From an uncultured Gammaproteobacteria bacterium (GTDB taxonomy: Bacteria; Pseudomonadota; Gammaproteobacteria; HK1): DNA of 64,000 nucleotides. The stretch is taken from assembly GCA_958295465.1 (NCBI GenBank), contig OY282353.1, positions 2,347,001-2,411,000 of the forward strand. The letters are read 5' to 3'. Position 1 is the first letter of the stretch. Every line of letters starts with the position of its first letter. The notes beneath the pieces are model-generated. The model saw only the letters and a list, made by a program, of their open reading frames with translations, did not search any database and was not told the DNA's origin. Both the position numbers and the translations under genes were made by a program. Of this stretch, positions 9,308 through 19,023 are shown in pieces.

Positions 9308-9874
9308 CAGGTCGGCATCTCCACGAAATCCAGCAGCGCCGGTATATCATCGGCACCGCGGATGAAGATCCGATCCAATAGAACATTGCCGTAGGCGCAG
9401 CTCGTTTCCGGCACCAGTGCGCAGGCATGGCAAGCGGCCCTGTTCAGAAGATCCGGTCCGTGGCCGTCCTGTTCCGAGCAGACCGGGTCGAGAGAACACC
9501 ATTGTGCCGTCTCGAACACTCCGACCAGCAATCGGAGAAACCGTCCTGGCTCCGCCAATTCCATCAGGCCGCCCAAGGAGCCTTCCTCGTCCGCTACCGC
9601 CACGTAGATCAGGATCCCGGCCATCGGGGAAACCTTGTCCGTCGCGCAGTAGATGCGTTCCTTGAGCGACGCGGCCGGATATCCGGCTTCCGCCTCGAGT
9701 CGGCGAACAAGGATATGCCCCAGCGTATGGCACAGCAGGAAACGCGGCGAGACTTCGCCTTCCTCCATCAGAAAATCTCGGCGTTCGTATCGCTTGCGGG
9801 CTTCATCGGCGCGACGGCATAGAGCTTCATGGCGCTCCCATCGGCCAAGCAGTTCTTCGTCGAGGGTGAAGAAT
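9307..9874 (-). pseudogene. drmB: drmB-like gene, 3' part (DUF1998), split by an IS4-type element
   Basis: This fragment carries the C-terminal DUF1998 region of a DrmB-like protein, with the typical RFLLCHTLGHILVRRLE helix, a conserved GILIYVAVADEEGSLGGL segment and cysteines near the end. It continues the frame of 11147-12441: removing the insertion and one 9-bp duplication (GTGAAGAAT) reads through as EGIFFTLDEELLGRW. The reconstructed protein has 617 residues, normal for DrmB. In DISARM, DrmB works with the helicase DrmA in blocking incoming phage DNA. As it stands the fragment could only be translated from an internal start such as the ATG at 9768. Confidence 0.85.
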
Positions 9875-11146
9875 CACTGCTGTCCCACAAAGTGTGCGTG
9901 AAAGAGGACCTGAATCATCCTGTGATGTTATGATTGAGTTTGCGAAAGCAACCAAATCACAGGAGATCCAGGTCCATGGCCCACAATAATACCGTGTTGG
10001 CGCAATTTCTCAAGTTGGTGCCGAGACATGAATTCGAGAGGGATGCGGCGCAACACCACAAGGGGCGAAAGTTGCGCAAGATGACGCGCTGGAACCAGTT
10101 TGTGGCGATGTTCATGGCGCAGTTGTCGGGGCGGAGCAGCCTGCGCGACATCGTGGCCAATCTGGCTACGCATCCCCACAAGCTCTACCACCTGGGGGTC
10201 GGCAGCGTAACGAGGTCTTCGTTGGCCCGTGTGAACGAGGAACAACCGTACCGGCTCTATGAGAGGATGTTCGAGCGGGTGTTGGCGCGCTGTCAGAGGT
10301 CGGCGCCGGGTCATGGCTTTCGCTTCAAGAGCAAGCTGTACTCGTTGGATGCGTCCACCGTGGACTTGTGCTTGTCGATGTTTCCGTGGGCGAAGTTCAA
10401 GCAGACGAAGGGTGCGGTGAAGTTGCATGTGGGCATTGACCACGGAGGGTATCTGCCGACGTTTGTGCGCATCACCGACGGCAAGAGGTCGGACATTGAG
10501 GCGGCGAGAGTGTTGGAAGTGCCGAGAGGGAGCATTGTGGTGGCGGACCGTGCGTATGTGGACTTCGCGTGGCTCAAGCACCTGAATACACAGGGAATTT
10601 CTCTTGTCACCCGCATGAAGAAGGGGATCAGGTATGCGGTTCGGGAACGTCGTGCGGTGAAGCGAAGGCAGGGCCTCACCAGCGATCAAATCATCGTGTT
10701 GACGAGTACGCATGGTGCGAAGAGGTATCCTGGGGCGTTGCGCCGAATCGGATACCGGGACGCTGAGACGGGCAAACACTACGTCTTCTTGACGAACAAC
10801 TTCGACTTGTCGGCGAAGACCATTGCGGACATTTACAAGGCAAGATGGCAGATAGAGTTGTTTTTCAAGTGGATCAAGCAACATCTGAAGGTGAAGAGTT
10901 TTGTCGGTACATCGCGCAATGCAGTATTGACGCAGCTCTGGATTGCGATGTGCGTATATCTGTTGCTTTCGTACATCAAGTTCGTCAACCGATCAAGTTG
11001 GAGTTTGTACGAGATTTTGCGGGTGCTCCAACTGAACCTGTTCGATCGTCGCCCAATGATGGATCTCCTGGAGACACAATCAACACCCCCAGACCCGCCG
11101 CCGCAACTCAGGCTGAAATTCACCTGAACTTTATGGGACAGCAGTG
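9875..11146 (+). mobile_element. IS4-type insertion sequence
   Basis: This 1272-bp element is bounded by inverted repeats beginning CACTGCTGTCCCA at both ends and flanked by perfect 9-bp direct repeats GTGAAGAAT at 9866-9874 and 11147-11155. It carries one plus-strand transposase gene. It interrupts the drmB-like gene. Confidence 0.95.
9976..11127 (+). CDS. IS4-family transposase (DUF4372 N-terminus)
   Basis: This transposase has 383 residues from the ATG at 9976 (MAHNNTVLAQFLKLVPRHEF), preceded by a GGAGATCC ribosome site. The N-terminal DUF4372 region is followed by a DDE catalytic core: Asp in SLDASTVDLCLSM, Asp in VVADRAYVDF, and the YREK-type block YKARWQIELFFKWIKQHLK carrying the catalytic Glu. 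This pattern and the 9-bp target duplication fit IS4 (ISPepr1-like group). The gene is intact and the element looks recent. Confidence 0.93.
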   Translation: MAHNNTVLAQFLKLVPRHEFERDAAQHHKGRKLRKMTRWNQFVAMFMAQLSGRSSLRDIVANLATHPHKLYHLGVGSVTRSSLARVNEEQPYRLYERMFERVLARCQRSAPGHGFRFKSKLYSLDASTVDLCLSMFPWAKFKQTKGAVKLHVGIDHGGYLPTFVRITDGKRSDIEAARVLEVPRGSIVVADRAYVDFAWLKHLNTQGISLVTRMKKGIRYAVRERRAVKRRQGLTSDQIIVLTSTHGAKRYPGALRRIGYRDAETGKHYVFLTNNFDLSAKTIADIYKARWQIELFFKWIKQHLKVKSFVGTSRNAVLTQLWIAMCVYLLLSYIKFVNRSSWSLYEILRVLQLNLFDRRPMMDLLETQSTPPDPPPQLRLKFT

Positions 11147-12441
11147 GTGAAGAATATGCCCTCTCCATAGAGCTCCAGGGCCGGTAGCCAGCCGCTTTTG
11201 CCACTGATGTCAGGTGGTGTCAGATATTTGTTGCCGACCATACGCCGAAACCCCTTGAGCACCATGATTTCCTTCAGCTTGCGTACGGAAACCAGGCGGC
11301 TGACCGTGCTGCCGATCTGTTTGACGAGACCGGCATCCAGAGAGTCGACGTGGTTCTTCCAGTCATCGGTATGGTGTTCTGTAACGAAATCCTCGTCTTC
11401 CATCAGGTTCGGGATTTCTTCCGTGAGGGCTCGATATTCACTGACCAGCAATTCACCTTCGGTGATCGTCTGGCCATAAAGGGGATATCCACATTTGATT
11501 GCACGCAACGCGGCGTCGATCTCGTCGGGATGGCAGCCATAATCGCCCGCGATCCGGTTGACGGCGTTGCTTCGGGCAAGTTGGGTTTTCGCCGTCCGTA
11601 TCCTCCGTTGATTCCGAGAACTGCCATAAAGTCGATCGACTATCGTGCCGCGGCCAATTCGTGACTCCGGCGGTATGACCAGCGCCGTCGGCGTCACCGT
11701 GGCGTGGACACGCACGTCGTTGATCTCCAGCAGCCACCACGCGGGCTCCTCCGGAGGATCGGCGGGAGGCTCGTGAATCCACGGTTGCTGCCAGGTATTG
11801 CGAGCTAAATGATATTGCTGTGGCAGGCCGCCGCTCGCGCCGCACCGTGTGCAGGAGATCCGGCGGCGGTCCCGTTCGGCGAACTTGAGATAGGGGGTTT
11901 TCCAATCCCGCTTACACTGCCGCTGACTCGGGTCGCGGACACTTGCCGGATGCGCGAGATCGTGCCAGGGAACATCCGCCAGGTAACCACACTCGTGGAC
12001 CAGGACCCAGGGCACCTGCTCCAGCCTGCCGCCGCACCCTTGACCTTCACGTCCCGGACAGCGGATGTCGCTGTCGTCCGGCCGGTCTCGCCAGGGCGCC
12101 CGATGCAGCAGGCCGCATTGCAGGCAGCGCATCCAGAGCGGAAAGCGGCGAACCGGTATCCAACCGACCATTCGTCCATTATCGAGCTTCCGAGCGACAG
12201 GCGGTGTGCAGAGAGCCTGGTCGATGCCGAGTGCGCTTCGCACCTGATCGACGTAACGGATCTGCCGAGCCATTGGATCGTCACCCGGTTTGTACCAACG
12301 TCGGATGTCCGGTACGACCATCAGGGCGTCCGAATCGCGCACGATGGCGCCAACGGAACAGTGGCGCAACAGATGCGAGAGACGCACGGAAATTTCCTTT
12401 GCCTCGTTCGGTCTTTTCCCGGATTCACGTTCCCTGTTCAT
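11147..12441 (-). pseudogene. drmB: drmB-like gene, 5' part
   Basis: This encodes the first 432 residues of the DrmB-like protein. Cysteine pairs suggest zinc binding: MRCLQCGLLH near residue 107, a CPGREGQGCGG segment, and SCTRCGASGG near residue 196. The frame then meets the IS4-type element. The start ATG overlaps the end of drmA by 17 bp, so translation is coupled. The remaining 185 residues are at 9307-9865. Assignment to DrmB rests on DUF1998-type features and on the preceding DrmA-like helicase; other DUF1998 helicase partners are possible. Confidence 0.85.
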
Positions 12442-14231
12442 CGAGTCTCAGCATCCCCTCGCTTTCCACGTTACGCATCGAATGCAGTGTACGCCACAGA
12501 CCGGGGCGCGTCTCGTCGTAGCCACGCAGCAGTCGATCGGCGTTGCGTGTGCTGTTCGGTGCTTGATAGTGAAGCTGCCTCTTGTCATCCGGGCAGCGTC
12601 GAGCTTCCTCATGCCATTCGCCGACCAGGCGATCGATATGGTCAATGACCGCCTGTCCCGTTTTCACTGCTTCTGCGCAGCGATGTTTCAATTTGCCGAC
12701 CACCGCCTGCACTTCCGAATTGCTCCGGTCGAATTGGCCGGCCGATTTGTTGTCCCGCAAATGGCCGCACGTATGCCGCAAGGCAATCACCAGGGCGGCA
12801 TGCAGGGCACGGGATCGCACTTGACGAGTAAACGGCGTCACGCTGCTCGGCTCCACGAAGCGGTAGAAGGACTCGTGGTACGGGCGAAAGCTCTCGTAAT
12901 GGGAGAGGCTGCGGGCCTGAAGCCTGTGGTAGTTGACCATGACCAGACCCGGAACTTGGCCCCGGCCCACCCGGCCGGATGCCTGAATGTACTCCGCGGT
13001 CGTCAGCGGCTGGCCGTTGACGACCATCAGCGCCAAGCGGGTGACGTCGAGCCCTACCGACACCATGTTAGTCGCCAGGACGGCGTCCAGGCAGGCAGCG
13101 TCCCTGCGAGGGACAGCCAGCCGCTGGAAGGTGCCTGCATTTTCCTCGGCGCTTCTCATGCCCGTGAGCTGGGCGACTTGCACATTTCCGGATCGATCAA
13201 GGGTCGCGCCGTTGAGCCCGCGGGTCTCCGGTTGCGAGCTCGAATCGGTTTCACCCAATTGTCCCAACTCCCCGGCGAGCCAAGCGCCAAAGTCTCGCAC
13301 GTCCGTCGAGAAAGCGTTGTGGCTGCTGCCGACACCCTTGAGGCTGCCGTGGTAGATCACCAGGGTCCACCAGGCTTCGAGCAGCGCATCCCGATTCGCA
13401 TCGTCGCTGAAGATCGCACCGGGACCTGCCAACAGCGCCGCGGCAAGGGGCGCCAGGCAGTGCTGCTGATCGAGCATGGGCGCCAGATAGCCGACGTAGA
13501 GACGACCCGGACGCTCCCTGTCCGTGCGAGCGAAGAACGTATCGTCGCAGGACAAGCCGGGTGGCGGGAAAACCGCCAAATCGCGGGCATACAGGGAACG
13601 TACCTGTTCCCGGGCCATACGGATGGTGGCCGTGGACGCGATGTACTTGGGCTGCACGCCGCGCTGCGTGAGCAGTGTGTCGAGACCCGCTTCGTACAGC
13701 CCGGCAACCGAACCGAGCGGTCCGGTGATGAGGTGCAGTTCGTCTTGAATGATCAGTTCAGGCGGTCGCGAGCGGCTACAGGCACCGAAGAAGGCGCCCG
13801 CCCTTTCTTCCCAGGCGACACGGGCGAATTTATCTATGGTGGCGATCAGCAAGGAAGGCGGATTCTCGTAGAGGGCTTCGTCGACCACGTTGCAGGGCAA
13901 CGGATCGTTGTCTGCACCGAACTCGCAGTCGGCGTTGCGGCAATGGAAGTGGAAGCCGTCCGCCGTCGCGTCATAGCTGGTGTCATCCACATCGAATCGT
14001 TCGTGGCACCAGGGGCAGCTTTCCAGCAGCAGGGCGTGGCGTGCCGACGAACGGCCCGCTGCAATGTCGGCGACGCATTTTCCCGCTTGTTCAAAAGTAT
14101 TGGGGGTGCTTGCACCACCCACCCAGATACCGGCATCTATGGGCTCGACGCCCAATCTCTCCCGGTTCTCCCGGCGGATCAGCTCCAATGCGCAGATCAT
14201 GCGCACAGCCCGCTCGAACTGCTGCCGGGTC
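12425..14231 (-). pseudogene. drmA: drmA-like helicase gene, 3' part, split by an IS66 element
   Basis: This is the C-terminal two thirds of a large helicase. It contains IIQDELHLITGPLGS (DEAD-like motif II variant), STATIRMAREQV (motif III), NMVSVGLDVTRLALMVVNGQ and EYIQASGRVGRG (motifs V-VI), and a zinc-type CPWCHERFD ... FHCRNADCEF region near its start. Excising the IS66 element with one 8-bp duplication (GCCGGGTC on the plus strand) joins it to 16761-18177 as MRYTLRLLTRQQFERAVRMI, which is the family sequence. The reconstructed DrmA has 1071 residues, the expected size. It is now separated from its Walker A half, so the helicase should be inactive. Confidence 0.87.
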
Positions 14232-14252
14232 GTAAGCGCCCCGGGAACGGCG

Positions 14253-15899
14253 CTATTGACGCGGATTGATAAGGGGGCCTTGGAGCGGGTGTCGAGTGAG
14301 GGTATCGGAGTCGAGCCGGGTGGGCAGCAGGGCTTCGACCTCGGCGAGTGATTGCGCCTTGGGCAGTTCGGTGAACACGTGGCGCAGGTAGGCGTAGGGT
14401 TCGAGTGCGTTGGCCTTGGCGGTTTCGATCAGCGAGTAGAGCCGGGCGCTGGCGTTGGCGCCGGGCACGGTATCGGCGAAGAGCCAGTTGCGTCTTCCGA
14501 GGCAGAACGGGCGGATGGCGTTCTCGACGGGGTTGGTGTCGATGCCGTAGCGGCCGTCGTCACAGAAGCGCACCAGCGCGTTCCACTGGTTGTCGAGGTA
14601 GCGCATGGCCTTGCCCAGGGGGCCGGAGGGCAGCACCTTGGGCAGGGTGTCGTCGAGCCAGGCGCGCAGGGCGTTGAGCACCGGGACGCTCTCGGCCTGC
14701 CGGGCGCGGTGGCGCTGGTCGGGAGGGGTGTCGCGGATGCGGCGCTCGATGGCGTAGAGGGTGCGGATGCGGTGCAGCACGCTCAGGGCACGGCGCGCCT
14801 TCGCGGGTGGGGCCGGAGGCAGCTTGTTCGGATTCAGGCCGAGGCTTTTGAGGGTGTCGGTGAACCCGCGCCGGGCATGGGCCCAGCACGCCAGGTGCAC
14901 CAGCCCCTGCTCGCGCACCGCCGGGGCATAGCCGCTGTAGCCGTCGGTGTGCAGCGCGCCGGTGAACCCTGCAAGCAAGCGTTTGGGGACGTCGCCGGCG
15001 CGGGTGGGGTCGTAGTCGAACAGCACGATGGGCGGTTCGGGGCCGGCGCTCATCTGCGCCCAGAGTTGGGACTTCGATTGCGCGCCCTTGCCGGGTTCTT
15101 TGAGCACCTGCACGGTGGTCTCGTCCATCAGCAGGTAGGGGCGGTCGAGCAATTCATCGCGCAGCAGGTTGATGAGAGGGACCACGAGTGCGCCGGCGCG
15201 CACCATCCATGTCGCCAGCGTGGTGCGCGAGAGGTCGACCCCGAGGCGCTTCAGTTGCTGGTGCTGGCGATACAGTGGCAGCGCATCGGCGTACTTCGCG
15301 GTGGCCACGTGGGCGAGCAGCCCGGGGCTGGCGAGGCTCCTGGGCAGCGGCTGCGCGGGCATCGCAGCGGTGCGCAGATGCCCCTCGCAGTGCGGGCAGC
15401 GATACTTGCCACGGACATGGCGCAGCACCCGCACCTGGGCGGGGATGATGTCGAGCTGCTCGCTCACCACCTCGCCGAAGCGTTCCAGCTCGACCCCGTG
15501 GTGCGGGCAGGTCCGCTCGTCGTGCGCCAACGGATGCTCGATGTCGATACGCGGTAGGGCGTCAGGCAACGGGGCGCGCTTCGGTGTGGCGCGCCGATGG
15601 GCGGCGACCTCGGTGCCCGGGGGGCTCTCGGGCTCCTGCGCCGCGCTGGCCTCGGCCTCGTTGAACAGCCCGAGCTGCCCGTCGGGGAGCTTCTCCGACG
15701 AGGGCGCGAAGTGCCGGGCAAGCAGCAGGCGCACCTGCGCTTGCAGGTGCTCGATCCTCGCATCGCGCTGTGCGATGGCCGCGTCGCGCTCGGTGAGTGC
15801 GGATTCGTAGCGACGCACCAGCGTGTGCAGCGAGCCGACATCGTGGGGCAGCGCTTGCCCGAGGTTCGACACCGGGGCGGTGACCGGGAGCGTGTTCAT
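14253..15899 (-). CDS. tnpC: IS66 transposase TnpC
   Basis: This is the main transposase of the element, 548 residues from the ATG at 15899. It begins with a coiled-coil region (ESALTERDAAIAQRDARIEH), followed by the zinc-binding CPHCEGHL-type region and the IS66 catalytic domain with HTDGYSGYAP, WAHARRGF and NPVENAIRPFCLGRRNWLF. The C-terminus ends with the TAKANALEPYAYLRHVF block. All segments are present and the frame is intact. Confidence 0.93.
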   Translation of the reverse strand: MNTLPVTAPVSNLGQALPHDVGSLHTLVRRYESALTERDAAIAQRDARIEHLQAQVRLLLARHFAPSSEKLPDGQLGLFNEAEASAAQEPESPPGTEVAAHRRATPKRAPLPDALPRIDIEHPLAHDERTCPHHGVELERFGEVVSEQLDIIPAQVRVLRHVRGKYRCPHCEGHLRTAAMPAQPLPRSLASPGLLAHVATAKYADALPLYRQHQQLKRLGVDLSRTTLATWMVRAGALVVPLINLLRDELLDRPYLLMDETTVQVLKEPGKGAQSKSQLWAQMSAGPEPPIVLFDYDPTRAGDVPKRLLAGFTGALHTDGYSGYAPAVREQGLVHLACWAHARRGFTDTLKSLGLNPNKLPPAPPAKARRALSVLHRIRTLYAIERRIRDTPPDQRHRARQAESVPVLNALRAWLDDTLPKVLPSGPLGKAMRYLDNQWNALVRFCDDGRYGIDTNPVENAIRPFCLGRRNWLFADTVPGANASARLYSLIETAKANALEPYAYLRHVFTELPKAQSLAEVEALLPTRLDSDTLTRHPLQGPLINPRQ

Positions 15900-15975
15900 G
15901 AACCATAGAATAATGACTCGCGACACGTCGCGTGATCAGATGTTCTTATGGTGCGATCAGTGCACCTTATGACCG

Positions 15976-16332
15976 TCAGTACATTGAGGCGTAGTGCAAG
16001 TGCTGATGCGGGCGCATGCGCCACAGGTCGTAGCCGTCGAGCAGGAAGTTCAGTTGTGCCCCGCTGAGGCTGACCACCGCGTCGGCGCGGCGCGGCCAGG
16101 CGAAGCGCGCACGTTCCAGGCGCTTTTGCCACAGCACGAATCCGCACCGCTCCCAATACAGAATCCGGCACTGGGTGCGCCGGCGATTGGTGAACACGAA
16201 CAACTGGGTCGAGAACGGGTCCATCGCCAAGGTGTCCTGCACCAGCGCGGCGAGTCCTGTCATCTGCTTCCTGAAGTCGACCGGCTCGACGCACAGCCAC
16301 ACGTCGATGCCCTCGTTGGGCGGACGAATCAT
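15976..16332 (-). CDS. tnpB: IS66 accessory protein TnpB (Orf2)
   Basis: This small IS66 protein (118 residues from the ATG at 16332) has the characteristic VDFRKQMTGLAALVQ and FVFTNRRRTQCRILYWERCGFVLWQKRLE segments. Its start overlaps the stop of tnpA in an ATGA, which is standard for the family. It is needed for IS66 transposition, though its biochemical role is not settled. Confidence 0.93.
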   Translation of the reverse strand: MIRPPNEGIDVWLCVEPVDFRKQMTGLAALVQDTLAMDPFSTQLFVFTNRRRTQCRILYWERCGFVLWQKRLERARFAWPRRADAVVSLSGAQLNFLLDGYDLWRMRPHQHLHYASMY

Positions 16333-16673
16333 GACAGCCGGCTCGCGCAATCGAGCACCGTGGCGCAGGCCGCGTTCTCGGCGTGGGCGGGGACCTCGAC
16401 GACGACGCCGTTGGGCAGATGCACCCGAAACGCGGCGCTGCCCGTGGACAGGTGCACCGGCACGAAGGTGGGCGCCGCCGGGGCCGGCTCGGTAAGCACA
16501 CCACGGCGCTTGAGCGTCGAGTGCGCGTTGTACAGTGCGCTGACCGACAGCCCGTGCTCCTGTGCATAGGCTTTCAGCGTCTGTCGTTGTTCACGACAGG
16601 CGCGCAGATGGTCGAGCCAGAATCGGTCGCGCGCCTTGGGACGCGCCCTTGAGTGGGCTCTCGCCTGAGCCAT
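16329..16673 (-). CDS. tnpA: IS66 accessory protein TnpA (Orf1)
   Basis: This is an HTH-type IS66 protein of 114 residues from the ATG at 16673 (MAQARAHSRARPK). It has the typical WLDHLRACREQRQTLKAYAQ helix-turn-helix region, and its C-terminal half contains FRVHLPNGVVVEVPA. It is the first gene of the transposition operon and overlaps tnpB by four bases. Confidence 0.9.
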   Translation of the reverse strand: MAQARAHSRARPKARDRFWLDHLRACREQRQTLKAYAQEHGLSVSALYNAHSTLKRRGVLTEPAPAAPTFVPVHLSTGSAAFRVHLPNGVVVEVPAHAENAACATVLDCASRLS

Positions 16674-16760
16674 CACTGTCACCCTCCCACAGGACATTGG
16701 AGGGTGCACCGTGGCACGAGCCACACAGCTATGGAATTACGTACTTCTCCGGGCGCTTAC

Positions 16761-18177
16761 GCCGGGTCAACAGGCGCAACGTATAACGCATGAAGGCGAC
16801 GGTACCGCCGCCCGTATCGGGGTATTTCAACCTCCGCCAGACGATCAGGAATGCGATGAGGCCGAGGTAGGCTTCCGTCTTGCCGCCGCCGGTCGGAAAC
16901 CAGATCAGGTCCAGCACGTCCCGGAACTCGTTGTCTTCCCGGATCGCCGATTCCATGACAGTCAACAGGAAGGCCAACTGGAACGGCCGCCAACGGTACT
17001 CGCCGCTTTCGGCCTCCTTTCCGTCCACTTGGCGGGCTTGGCGCATCTGATCGAACATCGCCCGGTTCGCCAATCGGAAGGATTCATCCGCCCGTGGGTC
17101 CGAACGTAGCATTTCGACGCACTGCCGCATACGCTCCAAGGCCGTCGTCATCCTGTCACAGATGCGCTTCGCCGCGGCTCGTTCCTTGACGTCCCGGACG
17201 TCGCCGGCGAGATGATGCTGGCCTTCGACCCAGTCCGCGTACCGTTCGACGAATTGCTCAAGCTCGTCGTACGGTGGCGCATCGGCGAGCCGCGCCAGCT
17301 CCAGGACTTTGCCGATGCCGGTATCGACCATCTTCATCGGCGGGGTTTCGACCGCCGGCATGAAATCGGAGCGGATCTGCACGGTACGGCCCGGTTCCAC
17401 CAGCCATTCGACCGCGGCTCCGTGGCCAATCGCGTAGATGTGCCGATCCTTGTACTGAAGTTCGAGTTCCTGCTCTTCTTCGGAGAGCAGACTCGGGTCG
17501 ACACGTGGATACCCGACCAGCTCGCCAGCCTCGATGATGCATTCGAGCTCGACTTCGAACAGCGCCTTCTCCACCCGATCCTGGGTCCTCTGCCATCCGG
17601 GGGCGCCTGCGTCCAACCGGTTCCTGTTGAACAGGGTGACGGTGAGAATGGCACCATCCCGATGTGGACGTGCGCGAACGTCGATGCCGCCGCGGCCCTG
17701 CCAGAACGGATCTGTCAGCGAGTCGGACGCCGACCAGGCAAGGGAATGGCTTTCAAGTTTCGTTCGTTCGTATTCCTGGGAACGAAACCGCCCCTTCTCA
17801 TCCCTTTCTCCGGTGCGCTCGTAGACGGTCGCCGATGCTGTGATGGTGAGGCATGCGGCACCTCTGACACAGAAGGAGAAACCCACCGACGACGGCGGCA
17901 CGTACCGCCTGCGGCGCGCCGGTTGCGCCAGCGTCCTGCCTTCCCCCTCGCCGTCCTGGAGGACTTCATCGTCCTCATCTGCGAGCAACATGGGATCGGT
18001 TTCCGTCGCCTCGTCCCCGAGTGCGGGATCCATGCCGGAAGTGCCGAGTTCAACGGGATGCAGCACACCTGTCGGATACCTCTCGAGCGGCGACATTCGA
18101 AGGATGTCGTCGCCGGGAGGGCCGACGAGCTGCCGGCGCAGCCAATCGACGAGTCTGTTTCTCGCTTCAACGAACAT
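16761..18177 (-). pseudogene. drmA: drmA-like helicase gene, 5' part
   Basis: This encodes the first 472 residues of the DrmA-like helicase. The N-terminal 380 residues are a DrmA-specific region with many charged segments. The helicase core then begins with WRPFQLAFLLTVMESAI and Walker A WFPTGGGKTEAYLG near residue 433, followed by GGTVAFMRYTLRLLT. The frame meets IS66 within LLTR. The ATG at 18177 is the first start after an in-frame TAG; no clear ribosome site is seen. This gene heads the minus-strand operon. In DISARM, DrmA is a core helicase needed with DrmB for phage exclusion. Confidence 0.87.
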
Positions 18178-18463
18178 CGCAAGGTGGTTGAATGGGTTCT
18201 ATCGGGACAGTTCGAGGTATTGGCTGAAGTACATGAAGATTTTGCGCAGGCCGTGCGTGGCTGTCTACCCGGATCAGAGAGTTGCTTCACTTGTCCTGCC
18301 GGGCCGGATGCGAAGGTGATCGTGCTCCCCTTCGCGCGCTACCGGACACCGGCCGACGTCATCCGGAGGCCGGGCGACATGGCCCGAGCGCCGGAATCGC
18401 GGGACTGCCATCCCGAGGCGGCCGACTGAACGTCGGCCCGGAGAATCGGCTTTCATGTGCAAA
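18178..18463. promoter_or_regulatory. Upstream region of the DISARM-like operon
   Basis: This is 286 bp between the drmA start and the DUF2442 gene on the same strand, with no credible coding sequence on either strand. It presumably contains the operon promoter. I could not identify a convincing -35/-10 pair or an operator. Confidence 0.4.
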
Positions 18464-18757
18464 TTATCTGTTATCAAGCCATTCCTTCAGGGAAGACCGG
18501 CTCTCTCCGGAGGGACTGCCCGCCAGAAGGCCCTCGACGCTGATGTCTTCGTCGATGTCTTCCCAGTGAATTCCATGCCCCGTTGCGATGATTCTCCAAT
18601 TGGCCCTCTCTTCCTCCGTTGCATGAGCAAGCCTGGGGTACCGGTCAACGGGAACCGAGATCGTCCTGCCGTCACTCAATTCGACGCTCAAGGTATCCTC
18701 TGACATCCTGACGTTGATCGCATCCGGGGTTTCCATCTCAACGACCGAAGTATTCAT
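18464..18757 (-). CDS. DUF2442 protein
   Basis: This small cytosolic protein (97 residues from the ATG at 18757, MNTSVVEMETPDAINV) has the DUF2442 pattern LSVELSDGRTISVPVDRYPRL and HWEDIDEDISVEGLLAG. It overlaps the end of the DUF4160 gene by about 20 bp, so the two form an operon. DUF4160-DUF2442 pairs recur in bacterial genomes and have been regarded as candidate toxin-antitoxin-like modules; no activity is established here. The C-terminal tail, after LAGSPSG, is polar. Confidence 0.8.
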   Translation of the reverse strand: MNTSVVEMETPDAINVRMSEDTLSVELSDGRTISVPVDRYPRLAHATEEERANWRIIATGHGIHWEDIDEDISVEGLLAGSPSGESRSSLKEWLDNR

Positions 18758-18974
18758 TCCATGCCTCCACGATTTCTGTGCGACGCCCTTCCACAATCCT
18801 GGCAATACGGACGACTTCCGGTTGGCGAAATCCCCTGCTCATCTGAAGCCGGACCGGATCAAGCCAGAACTTCGCAATACTGTCGTCTCGCTCTACATGC
18901 ACATGCATCGGCTCGTCACGGTCGCTTGAGTAAAAGAAGAACCGGTAAGGCCCCTGCCTGAATATGGTGGGCAT
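18738..18974 (-). CDS. DUF4160 protein
   Basis: This 78-residue protein is typical of DUF4160: MPTIFRQGPYRFFFYSSDRD, then EPMHVHVERDDSIAKFWLDP and a C-terminal helix RIVEGRRTEIVEAWNEYFGR. It is the first gene of the pair with DUF2442, which overlaps its 3' end. The partner arrangement supports a two-gene module of unknown function, possibly toxin-antitoxin-like. Confidence 0.82.
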   Translation of the reverse strand: MPTIFRQGPYRFFFYSSDRDEPMHVHVERDDSIAKFWLDPVRLQMSRGFRQPEVVRIARIVEGRRTEIVEAWNEYFGR

Positions 18975-19023
18975 GGATTATCTCTTTGTCCATGAGCACA
19001 GACCAAGGTGGCCCGGGGGCCGA

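Larger units (their letters stand above)
14232..16760 (-). mobile_element. IS66-family insertion sequence
   Basis: This 2529-bp element has inverted repeats beginning GTAAGCGCCC at both ends and is flanked by perfect 8-bp direct repeats GCCGGGTC at 14224-14231 and 16761-16768, the duplication length typical of IS66. It carries tnpA, tnpB and tnpC on the minus strand, in the canonical order. It interrupts the drmA-like gene. Confidence 0.96.

Noticed and set aside
12290..14269. Long plus-strand open frame of 659 codons opposite the drmA fragment
   Set aside because: It is the antisense shadow of the helicase gene in GC-rich DNA; its translation has no recognisable domains and it crosses the IS66 boundary.
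14232..18177. Treating the two drmA halves as separate helicase genes
   Set aside because: The 8-bp duplication and exact in-frame join show that they are one gene split by IS66.
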